A stretch of 64,000 nt of DNA, taken from Streptomyces sp. GKU 895. GTDB lineage: Bacteria > Actinomycetota > Actinomycetes > Streptomycetales > Streptomycetaceae. Numbering within the stretch: the first letter of the stretch is position 1; every line of letters starts with the position of its first letter. Shown here one piece after another: positions 1 through 7,656 of this stretch. A program made the translations under genes and the position numbers. The notes under the pieces were generated by a model that saw only the letters and a list, made by a program, of their open reading frames with translations, was not told where the DNA came from and did no database searches. The DNA lies in the NCBI GenBank assembly GCA_002027195.1, contig MWJO01000009.1, positions 62,001-126,000 on the forward strand, given 5' to 3'.

Positions 1-1
1 G

Positions 2-1144
2 GTCAGCGTGTTCGTCTTCCTCGCCTACGCCACCACCGCGGCCGTCGCCCGGCGGGTCGGCGCAGACGACCTTCAGGCCGCCATCCGCCAGGGCATGGAC
101 GGCATCTGGCTCGCCCTCCTGCTCGGCGCCGCGGTCATCGCCGTCGTGCTGCCCACGGCACCCGCCCTGGTGGAGCTCTTCGGCGCCTCGGACACCGCCG
201 CCCCGTACGCGACCACCTATCTGCGGATCTCGTCCCTCGGCATCCCGGCGATGCTCATCGTCCTCGCCGCCACAGGCGTCCTGCGCGGCCTGCAGGACAC
301 GAAGACGCCGCTGTACGTCGCCATCGGCGGCTTCGTCGCCAACGCCGCCCTCAACGCAGTCCTCGTCTACGGAGCCGACCTCGGCATCGCCGGCTCTGCC
401 TGGGGCACCGTCATCGCCCAGTGCGGCATGGCCGCCGTCTATCTGGCCGTGGTCGTACGCGGGGCGCGTGCCCATGGGGCCTCCCTGCGTCCTGACGCGG
501 CAGGCATCAGGGCCTCGGCCCAGGCCGGTGTCCCCCTTCTCGTCCGCACCCTCTCACTCCGCGCGATCCTGATGATCGCCACGGCGGTGGCGGCCCGTCT
601 CGGCGACGCGGACATCGCGGCACACCAGATCATCCTGTCCCTGTGGAGCCTGCTCGCCTTCGCCCTGGACGCGATCGCCATCGCGGGGCAGGCCATCATC
701 GGCCGCTATCTCGGTGCAGGCGATGCCCAGGGCGCCCGCGAGGCCTGCCGCCGCATGGTGCAGTGGGGCATCGCGGTCGGAGTCATCCTCGGCCTGGCGG
801 TCGTGGTGACCCGGCCCGCGTTCCTACCGCTGTTCAGCAGCGACTCCGCCGTGAAGGACGCCGCCCTGCCGGCCCTGCTCGTCGTGGCACTCTCACAACC
901 GATCTGTGGGATCGTCTTCGTCCTGGACGGTGTGCTGATGGGGGCGGGCGACGGCCCGTATCTGGCCTGGGCGATGGTGCTGACCCTGGCCGTCTTCACC
1001 CCCGTGGCGCTGCTCGTCCCGACACTCGGCGGAGGTCTCACCGCCCTGTGGGGAGCCATGACGCTGATGATGGCGGTCCGCATGCTGACGCTGTGGATGC
1101 GCGCCCGGTCGGGACGCTGGATCGTCACGGGAGCCACCCGCTGA
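2..1144 (+). CDS. MATE family efflux transporter, 5' end outside window
   Basis: Cation-coupled multidrug efflux protein of the inner membrane. The reading frame is already open at the left edge and no start with a ribosome-binding site is visible, so the N-terminus lies outside the window. About 380 residues are seen against roughly 440 for the family. The visible part is a series of hydrophobic helices ending in a short basic tail, and includes the second half-repeat (around SLRAILMIATAVAARLGDADIAAHQI) typical of the DinF-like branch. The stop is followed directly by a parS-like site. The family call is from overall composition and motif resemblance; the transported compound cannot be inferred. 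Confidence 0.8.
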   Translation, partial: VSVFVFLAYATTAAVARRVGADDLQAAIRQGMDGIWLALLLGAAVIAVVLPTAPALVELFGASDTAAPYATTYLRISSLGIPAMLIVLAATGVLRGLQDTKTPLYVAIGGFVANAALNAVLVYGADLGIAGSAWGTVIAQCGMAAVYLAVVVRGARAHGASLRPDAAGIRASAQAGVPLLVRTLSLRAILMIATAVAARLGDADIAAHQIILSLWSLLAFALDAIAIAGQAIIGRYLGAGDAQGAREACRRMVQWGIAVGVILGLAVVVTRPAFLPLFSSDSAVKDAALPALLVVALSQPICGIVFVLDGVLMGAGDGPYLAWAMVLTLAVFTPVALLVPTLGGGLTALWGAMTLMMAVRMLTLWMRARSGRWIVTGATR

Positions 1145-1145
1145 C

Positions 1146-1159
1146 GTTTCACATGAAAC
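1146..1159. other. parS-like site, one base off consensus
   Basis: GTTTCACATGAAAC, one mismatch from the Streptomyces ParB-binding site GTTTCACGTGAAAC. It lies 2 bp after the MATE stop codon and is the first of three sites in 90 bp. Confidence 0.6.
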
Positions 1160-1189
1160 ATGCTCGAGCGGGGTGCCGGGTTCTGCGGT

Positions 1190-1203
1190 GTTTCACGTGA
1201 AAC
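1190..1203. other. parS: parS site
   Basis: Perfect 14-bp palindrome GTTTCACGTGAAAC in the gap between the convergent MATE and rplI genes. ParB, encoded at 27-28 kb, is the expected binding protein. Confidence 0.9.
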
Positions 1204-1218
1204 GTCGCGGGCGAACGT

Positions 1219-1232
1219 GTTTCACGTGAAAC
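1219..1232. other. parS: parS site
   Basis: Perfect GTTTCACGTGAAAC, 29 bp from the previous site and just outside the rplI terminator hairpin. Confidence 0.9.
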
Positions 1233-1241
1233 GGCCAAGCA

Positions 1242-1276
1242 AGAGGGGCCGTACCCGATGCGGGTACGGCCCCTCT
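1242..1276 (-). terminator. terminator after rplI
   Basis: A perfect 16-bp inverted repeat (AGAGGGGCCGTACCCG and its complement) with an ATG loop lies 28 bp beyond the rplI stop on the minus strand. It probably ends the rpsF-ssb-rpsR-rplI transcript. Confidence 0.8.
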
Positions 1277-1303
1277 CACGACTGCTCAAACCGAGCGCAG
1301 CGA

Positions 1304-1750
1304 TCAGGCCGCGACGACCTCGATGTTGACCTTGGCGGCAACCTCGGGGTGCAGACGCACGGACGTCTCGTGGGCGCCCAGGGTCTTGATGGGCGAGCCC
1401 AGCTCGATGCGGCGCTTGTCGACCTCGGGGCCACCGGAAGCCTTGATCGCGGAGGCGATGTCGGCGGGGGTGACGGAACCGAAGAGACGACCGGCGTCGC
1501 CGGAGCGAACGGCCAGACGGACCTTGACGGCCTCGAGCTGGCCCTTGATCTGGTTGGCCTGCTCGATGGTCTGGATCTCGTGGATCTTGCGAGCGCGACG
1601 GATCTGCTCGACGTCCTTCTCGCCACCCTTGGTCCAGCGGATAGCGAACTTCCGCGGGATCAGGTAGTTGCGAGCGTAGCCGTCCTTGACGTCGACGACG
1701 TCGCCAGCGGCACCGAGGCCGGAGACCTCGTGGGTGAGGATGATCTTCAT
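1304..1750 (-). CDS. rplI: 50S ribosomal protein L9
   Basis: Large-subunit protein binding 23S rRNA near the base of the L1 stalk. The 148 residues match the usual L9 length. The N-terminal domain begins [34 protein letters not shown] (glycine-rich RNA-binding loop and conserved GYARNYLIP), followed by a long helix and a C-terminal domain with the conserved GRLFGSVT segment. It is the last gene of rpsF-ssb-rpsR-rplI on the minus strand, 18 bp after rpsR, and is followed by a strong hairpin terminator. Confidence 0.97.
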   Translation of the reverse strand: MKIILTHEVSGLGAAGDVVDVKDGYARNYLIPRKFAIRWTKGGEKDVEQIRRARKIHEIQTIEQANQIKGQLEAVKVRLAVRSGDAGRLFGSVTPADIASAIKASGGPEVDKRRIELGSPIKTLGAHETSVRLHPEVAAKVNIEVVAA

Positions 1751-1768
1751 TAGTCGGTCACCCTTCCC

Positions 1769-2005
1769 TTAGCGCGCGGTGGACGTGTAGGGCAGCAGCG
1801 CCATCTCACGGCTGTTCTTGACGGCCGTGGCGACGTCACGCTGGTGCTGCGTGCAGTTGCCGGTCACGCGACGGGCACGGATCTTGCCGCGGTCGGAAAT
1901 GAACTTCCGCAGCATGTTCGTGTCCTTGTAGTCCACGTACGTGACCTTGTCCTTGCAGAAAGCGCAGACCTTCTTCTTAGGCTTGCGCACAGGCGGCTTC
2001 GCCAT
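1769..2005 (-). CDS. rpsR: 30S ribosomal protein S18, zinc-binding form
   Basis: Small-subunit platform protein that pairs with S6. At 78 residues it has normal length. It keeps the CAFCKDK pair of cysteines near the N-terminus and a further cysteine in TGNCTQHQ, so it is the C+ (zinc-ribbon) paralogue, not the cysteine-free version that streptomycetes make under zinc starvation. It sits between ssb and rplI in the conserved operon. The start is an ATG preceded by AGGAGAAAC-like Shine-Dalgarno sequence. Confidence 0.97.
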   Translation of the reverse strand: MAKPPVRKPKKKVCAFCKDKVTYVDYKDTNMLRKFISDRGKIRARRVTGNCTQHQRDVATAVKNSREMALLPYTSTAR

Positions 2006-2084
2006 GGTGTTTCTCCTGTGTGATCAAGAAGTTTGGGTACGACCCGCCCTCGACCGATCAAGCCCGGGAACCGGGCCCGAAGGT

Positions 2085-2573
2085 CTAGAAGGGGGGCTCG
2101 TCCGAGTAGCCGCCGCCACCGCCGCCGCCGCCGGAGTTTCCACCCCAGCCGCCGCCACCCTGGCCGCCACCGCCGCCGTAACCACCCTGGCCACCGCGGC
2201 CGGCACCGCCGGCGGTCTTGGTGACCTTGGCCGTGGCGTTCCGCAGGCTGGCGCCGACTTCCTCGACGTCCAGCTCGTAGACCGTGCGCTTGACGCCCTC
2301 ACGGTCCTCGTAGGACCGCTGCTTCAGCCGGCCCTGCACGATGACGCGCATGCCTCGCTGGAGCGACTCGGCGACGTTCTCCGCCGCCTGACGCCAGACC
2401 GAGCAGGTCAGGAACAGGCTCTCGCCGTCCTTCCACTCGTTGGTCTGACGGTCGAAGGTGCGGGGGGTGGACGCGACACGGAACTTCGCGACCGCCGCAC
2501 CGGAAGGGGTGAAGCGCAGCTCGGGGTCGTCGACAAGATTGCCGACGACCGTGATGACGGTCTCGCCTGCCAT
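2085..2573 (-). CDS. ssb: single-stranded DNA-binding protein
   Basis: Binds and protects ssDNA in replication, recombination and repair. The OB fold fills about residues 1-115 ([13 protein letters not shown], then [20 protein letters not shown]). A glycine-rich linker follows, and the protein ends in the acidic tip SDEPPF that recruits partner proteins. At 162 residues it is shorter than the roughly 200 of many Streptomyces SSBs, because the glycine linker is short. It lies between rpsF and rpsR in the usual order and is co-transcribed with them on the minus strand. Confidence 0.96.
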   Translation of the reverse strand: MAGETVITVVGNLVDDPELRFTPSGAAVAKFRVASTPRTFDRQTNEWKDGESLFLTCSVWRQAAENVAESLQRGMRVIVQGRLKQRSYEDREGVKRTVYELDVEEVGASLRNATAKVTKTAGGAGRGGQGGYGGGGGQGGGGWGGNSGGGGGGGGYSDEPPF

Positions 2574-2654
2574 GGGGGAACCTCTCGGCGGGTTTGCTGC
2601 TGGCTGCTTTGTGGTGCTGCTACTCGAATCCCGAGATCAGCTGAGCGGGAGAGC

Positions 2655-2945
2655 TCAGTGGGTCTCGGGGCGGAGGACCTTGGTCCGGAGGACCGACTCG
2701 TTCAGGTTCATCTGGCGGTCGAGCTCCTTGACGACCGCAGGCTCGGCCTGCAGGTCGATGACCGAGTAGATGCCCTCGGGCTTCTTCTTGATCTCGTACG
2801 AGAGACGACGACGGCCCCAGGTGTCGACCTTCTCGACCTTGCCGTTGCCCTCACGGACGACGGAGAGGAAGTTCTCGATCAGGGGGGCGACAGCGCGCTC
2901 CTCCAGATCGGGGTCGAGGATGACCATCACCTCGTAGTGACGCAT
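2655..2945 (-). CDS. rpsF: 30S ribosomal protein S6
   Basis: Small-subunit protein that forms a dimer with S18 on the platform. It has 96 residues, beginning [16 protein letters not shown] and containing [17 protein letters not shown], both characteristic of S6. It is the first gene of the minus-strand operon rpsF-ssb-rpsR-rplI. A good ribosome-binding site (AAGGAGGTGGG) precedes the ATG. The promoter should lie in the 260-bp gap to the divergent gene at 3209. Confidence 0.97.
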   Translation of the reverse strand: MRHYEVMVILDPDLEERAVAPLIENFLSVVREGNGKVEKVDTWGRRRLSYEIKKKPEGIYSVIDLQAEPAVVKELDRQMNLNESVLRTKVLRPETH

Positions 2946-3208
2946 GTGGAACCCACCTCCTTGGACTCAGCGGCCACGGTCGTTCCGTGGCAGGAGGGTT
3001 GTGATGCGTACGCAACGGTATCGGCCGCCACTGACAATCGGGGCTTCCTCGCGGTAGTCCCGGTCGTGGCATGGGCAGACACCAGTGCAGACGGTACAGA
3101 CTACCCGCACACCGGCTTCCGGTTGAAATCCGGCCGCCGACGGCGACAATCTGTACACATCGGGTGTGTATGGCGCTACGATGCGCCGCCTTCCGCAGGA
3201 GGTGCCCT

Positions 3209-3523
3209 ATGGCACAGGCAATGCGACCCAACACCGTCGGAGGCCTCTTCGCCACGGACGGAAAGCCCCACCCCCTCCAGGACACGCTGCTCGCGGTGAC
3301 CCTGGTGCTGGGCATCACGGCGTTCGTCACGGCGATGTTCCACAACCTGCACCTGCTCAGCTCCTGGACCGGCCTGGTCGGGATCTGCACCGGCGCGTAC
3401 GGCCAGTGGATCTCGGAGACGACCCGCGAACGCTTCGGACTGATCCTCGGTCTCGGCGCCTCGGCGGTCGGCTTCTTCCTCGGCATGGCCCACGGCGGTC
3501 TGTTCGGCGGAGTGATCAGCTGA
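3209..3523 (+). CDS. small integral membrane protein
   Basis: A 104-residue protein with three likely membrane segments (about residues 25-45, 48-64 and 76-100). The start was placed at the ATG preceded by GCAGGAGGTGCC; the open frame extends further upstream but without a ribosome site. It is divergent from rpsF and lies upstream of femX, a position conserved in Streptomyces. Function is unknown. Hydrophobic composition, the strong Shine-Dalgarno sequence and third-position GC bias support it as a real gene. Confidence 0.8.
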   Translation: MAQAMRPNTVGGLFATDGKPHPLQDTLLAVTLVLGITAFVTAMFHNLHLLSSWTGLVGICTGAYGQWISETTRERFGLILGLGASAVGFFLGMAHGGLFGGVIS

Positions 3524-3703
3524 CGCCAGGGGCACCGCCCTCTTCACATCACCCAAAGCACCACGGAACACCTCGGCGGCCCTTCGGGCCGGGGCGCAGG
3601 TTCCGTACGCCCAGACGGCGCGCTCGCAAGGCGCAGTAGGCTTCGGCGCGAGAGCCGGAGCCCCTGTACCCATGGGGACACACCAGCCCGAGGAGCGCCC
3701 CGA

Positions 3704-4825
3704 ATGAGCCTGACCCTGAGGACGATCAGCCGCGAGCAGCATCTGGCGTACATCCAGAGCCTGCCGTCGGCGAGCCACATGCAGGTTCCGGCCTGGGCAG
3801 ACGTCAAGGCGGAGTGGCGCTCGGAGAACCTCGGCTGGTTCGACGACAAGACTGGCGAGATGGTCGGTGCGGGCCTCGTCCTCTACCGCCAGCTGCCCAA
3901 GATCAAGCGCTATCTCGCCTATCTGCCCGAGGGCCCGATCATCAACTGGTTCGCGCCGAATCTGACCGACTGGCTGGAACCGATGCTCGCCCACCTCAAG
4001 CACCAGGGCGCCTTCTCCGTGAAGATGGGCCCGCCGGTGATCATCCGGCGCTGGGAGGCCCCCTCCATCAAGGCGGGCATCCAGAACCCGGACGTGAAGC
4101 GGCTGCGCGACATCGAGGCCGACTTCATCGAGCCGCGCGCCTTCGAGGTCGCCGACAAGCTCCGCCGGATGGGCTGGCAGCAGGGCGAGGACGGCGGCGC
4201 CGGCTTCGGTGACGTCCAGCCGCGGTACGTCTACCAGGTGCCGCTGGCGAACCGGTCCCTGGAAGAGGTCCACAAGAACTTCAACCAGCTGTGGCGCCGC
4301 AACATCAAGAAGGCCGAGAAGGCCGGAGTCGAGGTCGTCCAGGGCGGCTACCACGACCTCGAGGAATGGCAGCGGCTCTACGAGATCACGGCTGTGCGCG
4401 ACCACTTCCGGCCCCGCCCGCTGTCGTACTTCCAGCGCATGTGGACGGCCCTCAACACCGAGGACCCCAACCGCATGCGGCTCTACTTCGCCCGCCACAA
4501 CGGCGTGAACCTGTCGGCGGCGACGATGCTGATCGTCGGCGGGCACGTCTGGTACTCCTACGGCGCCTCCGACAACATCGGCCGTGAGGTCCGGCCCTCG
4601 AACGCGATGCAGTGGCGGATGCTGCGCGACGCCTACGCGCTCGGCGCCACCGTCTACGACCTGCGCGGCATCTCCGACTCGCTGGACGAGACCGACCACC
4701 TCTTCGGTCTGATCCAGTTCAAGGTCGGCACCGGCGGTCAGGCCGCCGAGTACCTCGGCGAGTGGGACTTCCCGCTCAACAAGCTGCTCCACAAGGCGCT
4801 CGACATCTACATGTCGCGTCGCTGA
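3704..4825 (+). CDS. femX: FemX-type peptidoglycan bridge aminoacyltransferase
   Basis: FemAB-family enzyme that transfers an amino acid from aminoacyl-tRNA to the stem peptide of lipid II on the cytoplasmic face of the membrane. Streptomycetes have a single-glycine interpeptide bridge, and FemX adds that glycine. The 373 residues contain two GNAT-like subdomains, with WRRNIKKAEKAGVEV and YSYGASDNIGREVRPSNAMQW as recognisable FemAB motifs. The next gene is alanine-racemase-like, 65 bp downstream, so the pair looks like a cell-wall precursor unit. The product is well supported; the exact amino acid is inferred from the genus. Confidence 0.88.
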   Translation: MSLTLRTISREQHLAYIQSLPSASHMQVPAWADVKAEWRSENLGWFDDKTGEMVGAGLVLYRQLPKIKRYLAYLPEGPIINWFAPNLTDWLEPMLAHLKHQGAFSVKMGPPVIIRRWEAPSIKAGIQNPDVKRLRDIEADFIEPRAFEVADKLRRMGWQQGEDGGAGFGDVQPRYVYQVPLANRSLEEVHKNFNQLWRRNIKKAEKAGVEVVQGGYHDLEEWQRLYEITAVRDHFRPRPLSYFQRMWTALNTEDPNRMRLYFARHNGVNLSAATMLIVGGHVWYSYGASDNIGREVRPSNAMQWRMLRDAYALGATVYDLRGISDSLDETDHLFGLIQFKVGTGGQAAEYLGEWDFPLNKLLHKALDIYMSRR

Positions 4826-4890
4826 GCCACCACAATTCGCTTTCATACCTCTGATACACCGCAGCCACGAGAAAGGTTCCAGGTCCGGCC

Positions 4891-5922
4891 ATGGCGCTCA
4901 CGCTCTACGTCGACACCGCGCGCTGGCGTGCGCACCACAAGCACGTGCAGGACCAGTTCCCAGGACTCGTCCCGGTCTGCAAGGGCAACGGCTACGGCTT
5001 CGGGCACGAGCGGCTGGCGGAGGAGGCCACGCGGCTCGGCTCGGACGTCCTCGCCGTCGGCACCACGTACGAGGCCGCGCGCATCAAGGACTGGTTCGGC
5101 GGTGACCTGCTGGTGCTGACGCCGTACCGGCGCGGCGAGGAGCCCGTCCCGCTGCCCGACCGCGTCATCCGCTCGGTGTCGTCGATCGACGGGGTCTACG
5201 GCCTCGTCGGTGCACGAGTGGTCATCGAGGTGATGTCCTCGATGAAGCGGCACGGCATCAGCGAGCAGGACCTGCCGCAGCTGCACGCCGCCATAGAGAA
5301 CGTCCGCCTGGAGGGCTTCGCCATCCACCTGCCGCTGGACCGCACCGACGGCTCGGACGCCGTCGAGGAGGTCATCGGCTGGATGGACCGCCTGCGCGCG
5401 GCCCGGCTGCCGCTGCACACCATGTTCGTCAGCCACCTCAAGGCCGAGGATCTCGCCCGGCTCCAGCAGCAGTTCCCGCAGACCCGCTTCCGCGCGCGGA
5501 TCGGCACGCGGCTGTGGCTGGGGGACCACGAGGCCACCGAGTACCGCGGGGCCGTCCTGGACGTCACGCGCGTGGTCAAGGGCGACCGCTTCGGCTACCG
5601 GCAGCAGAAGGCGGCCTCGGACGGCTTCCTGGTCGTCGTGGCGGGCGGTACGTCGCACGGGGTGGGCCTGGAGGCCCCCAAGGCCCTCCACGGCGTCATG
5701 CCGCGCGCCAAGGGCGTCGCCCGCGCGGGCCTGGCCACGGTGAACCGGAACCTTTCTCCGTTCGTCTGGGGCGGCAAGCAGCGCTGGTTCGCCGAGCCGC
5801 CGCACATGCAGGTGTCGATCCTGTTCGTGCCCTCCGACGCCCCCGAGCCGAAGGTCGGCGAAGAGCTGGTGGCCCATCTGCGGCACACCACCACGCAGTT
5901 CGACCGGATCGTCGACCGCTGA
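4891..5922 (+). CDS. alanine racemase-like PLP protein
   Basis: A PLP-dependent barrel protein of the alanine racemase N-terminal family, 343 residues. The cofactor lysine is in VCKGNGYGFG near residue 31, a variant of the classical KANAYGHG. The C-terminal beta-domain is present but divergent, so the substrate may not be free alanine. It follows femX on the same strand, suggesting a role in peptidoglycan precursor or bridge metabolism. This is not necessarily the housekeeping alr, which streptomycetes encode elsewhere. The start is ATG with AGAAAGG upstream. Confidence 0.75.
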   Translation: MALTLYVDTARWRAHHKHVQDQFPGLVPVCKGNGYGFGHERLAEEATRLGSDVLAVGTTYEAARIKDWFGGDLLVLTPYRRGEEPVPLPDRVIRSVSSIDGVYGLVGARVVIEVMSSMKRHGISEQDLPQLHAAIENVRLEGFAIHLPLDRTDGSDAVEEVIGWMDRLRAARLPLHTMFVSHLKAEDLARLQQQFPQTRFRARIGTRLWLGDHEATEYRGAVLDVTRVVKGDRFGYRQQKAASDGFLVVVAGGTSHGVGLEAPKALHGVMPRAKGVARAGLATVNRNLSPFVWGGKQRWFAEPPHMQVSILFVPSDAPEPKVGEELVAHLRHTTTQFDRIVDR

Positions 5923-5963
5923 GGGTCGTACGGCCGCCTGAGAAGCCGTAAGCAGACAGCCGA

Positions 5964-5996
5964 AAGGCCGTACACGGACTGCCCGTGTACGGCCTT
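5964..5996. terminator. bidirectional terminator between convergent genes
   Basis: A perfect 14-bp inverted repeat (AAGGCCGTACACGG) with a 5-nt loop lies between the racemase-like gene and the minus-strand glycosyltransferase gene. The A/T ends on both sides allow use in either direction. Confidence 0.75.
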
Positions 5997-6010
5997 CGCT
6001 TGGTTCTGCC

Positions 6011-6022
6011 GGGGGGGGGGGG
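6011..6022. repeat. 12-base G homopolymer
   Basis: Twelve consecutive G residues lie between the terminator hairpin and the 3' end of the glycosyltransferase gene, 18 bp outside its stop codon. Its length is uncertain in any sequencing chemistry. Confidence 0.9.
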
Positions 6023-6039
6023 CATCAACCCCCGTTCGC

Positions 6040-7548
6040 TCAGAGCGAACCACCCCCGGAAGGGGAGTCTCCGCGCTCGCCCCACTCGACCTGCGGGCCC
6101 GCGAAGTGGGCCGCGTGCCGCGGGGGATGGGCGGCGGGGCCGAGCACGAACACGTCCTCCGCCCCGTCGAGCACACCGCCCGAGGGGTCGTCGTCGCCCG
6201 CTCGTCGTACGACGTCCCGCTCCGGCATGAGGATGTCGCGTACGACGACGACGCACAGGTACAGCGTGCCCAGCAGATGCAGGCCGATGGCCCAGTGGTA
6301 GCCCTCCTGGGGCAGACCCTTGTGGGCGTCCGCGCTGGTCGTGTACGCGAGGTACATCCAGATGCCCAGGAAGTACGCCACCTCGCACGCCTGCCAGATC
6401 AGGAAGTCCCGCCACTTGGGCCGGGCCAGCACCGCCAGCGGGACCAGCCACAGGACGTACTGCGGCGAGTAGACCTTGTTGGTGAGAATGAAGGCCGCGA
6501 CGATCAGGAAGGCCAGCTGGGCGAAGCGCGGCCGGCGCGGGGCAGTCAGGGTCAGCGCGGCGATGCCGACGCAGCACAGCAGGACCAGCAGCGTGGCGAG
6601 CGTGTTCACGGTGTCGGTGGTCAGCGGGTCGGACGAGTTCTGGGCGAGGATCAGCCAGAAGGACCCGAAGTCGACGCCCCGCTCCTGGCTGAACTCGTAG
6701 AACTTCGCCCAACCGTCCCAGGCGAGCAGCATCACCGGAAGGTTCACGACGAGCCAGGCGACCGCGGCACCGCCGAACGCCTTCCCGAAGTCCCGCCACT
6801 TGCCGGCGCGCCAGCACAGTACGAACAGCGGGCCGAGCAGGAAGACGGGGTAGAGCTTGGCGGCCGTGGCGAGGCCCAGCAGGACGCCGAACGCCAGCGA
6901 ACGGCCCCGGGACCACATCAGCATCGCGGCGGCCGTCAGGGAGACCGCCAGGAGGTCCCAGTTAATGGTGGCCGTCAGCGCGAAAGCGGGCGCCAGGGCG
7001 ACCAGCAGACCGTCCCAGGGGCGCCGGGCGTGCGTACGGGTCACACAGACTGCGATGACGGCCGCGCAGGCCATCAGCATCCCGGCGTTGACCATCCAGT
7101 ACCACTGCTCCTGGTCCTGGATGCTGCCGCTGCCCGGCGTAAGCCAGGCGGCCACCTCCATGAACACACCGGTCAGCACCGGGTATTCGAGGTACTCCAT
7201 GTCACCGTTGAGCTTGTCGAAGTACGGCACGAGCCCGTCGGCGAAGCCGCGCCCCGCATAGAGGTGCGGGATGTCCGAGTAGCAGGCGTGCGTGTACTGC
7301 GAGCTGGCGCCGAAGAACCAGCCGCCGTTGTAGCAGGGCGCCTTCTGGATCAGACCGAGGGCGAACATGCCGATCGCCACGAGCGCGATGACCCGCACGG
7401 GGGTCCACCAGGACGTCCCCAGCAGGGCACGCCGCCCGATGGGACCACCGATCAGCTCACTGCCGCTCGCGGCGATCTCGTCGTCCCTGGTAGGCCGCAC
7501 CGGGTCCTGCTCGTGCACGCTCGCTCGCGTGGATTCTGCACTGGGCAT
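6040..7548 (-). CDS. membrane glycosyltransferase, GT87 (DUF2029) family
   Basis: Polytopic membrane protein of about 502 residues with roughly ten hydrophobic segments. It shows GT-C features: an early periplasmic loop with YLEYPVLTGVFMEVAAW, later ATAAKLYPVFLLGPL, and NKVYSPQYVLWLVPL near the C-terminal third. GT87 enzymes such as mycobacterial PimE transfer mannose from polyprenyl phosphate to outer-face acceptors. The acceptor here is unknown. The start was set at the ATG after AGGATGTGCCCC, since the upstream extension runs into a parS site and terminator. It is convergent with the racemase-like gene and lies downstream of the PBP gene on the same strand. Confidence 0.82.
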   Translation of the reverse strand: MPSAESTRASVHEQDPVRPTRDDEIAASGSELIGGPIGRRALLGTSWWTPVRVIALVAIGMFALGLIQKAPCYNGGWFFGASSQYTHACYSDIPHLYAGRGFADGLVPYFDKLNGDMEYLEYPVLTGVFMEVAAWLTPGSGSIQDQEQWYWMVNAGMLMACAAVIAVCVTRTHARRPWDGLLVALAPAFALTATINWDLLAVSLTAAAMLMWSRGRSLAFGVLLGLATAAKLYPVFLLGPLFVLCWRAGKWRDFGKAFGGAAVAWLVVNLPVMLLAWDGWAKFYEFSQERGVDFGSFWLILAQNSSDPLTTDTVNTLATLLVLLCCVGIAALTLTAPRRPRFAQLAFLIVAAFILTNKVYSPQYVLWLVPLAVLARPKWRDFLIWQACEVAYFLGIWMYLAYTTSADAHKGLPQEGYHWAIGLHLLGTLYLCVVVVRDILMPERDVVRRAGDDDPSGGVLDGAEDVFVLGPAAHPPRHAAHFAGPQVEWGERGDSPSGGGSL

Positions 7549-7586
7549 GGGGCACATCCTGCCGTACCTGCCTAGGAATACGCCGA

Positions 7587-7617
7587 GGGCCGCCGCACCT
7601 GGTGGGTGCGGCGGCCC
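7587..7617 (-). terminator. terminator after the PBP gene
   Basis: A perfect 13-bp inverted repeat (GGGCCGCCGCACC) with a 5-nt loop lies 40 bp past the stop of the minus-strand PBP gene and directly beside a parS site. Confidence 0.75.
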
Positions 7618-7619
7618 AT

Positions 7620-7633
7620 GTTTCACGTGAAAC
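7620..7633. other. parS: parS site
   Basis: Perfect GTTTCACGTGAAAC between the PBP stop and its terminator hairpin. Confidence 0.9.
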
Positions 7634-7656
7634 ACCCTCGGCGGGCGATATGGCGG

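Noticed and set aside
3176..4846. 556-codon frame antisense to femX
   Set aside because: Composition is that of a shadow frame; FemAB motifs on the plus strand are clear.
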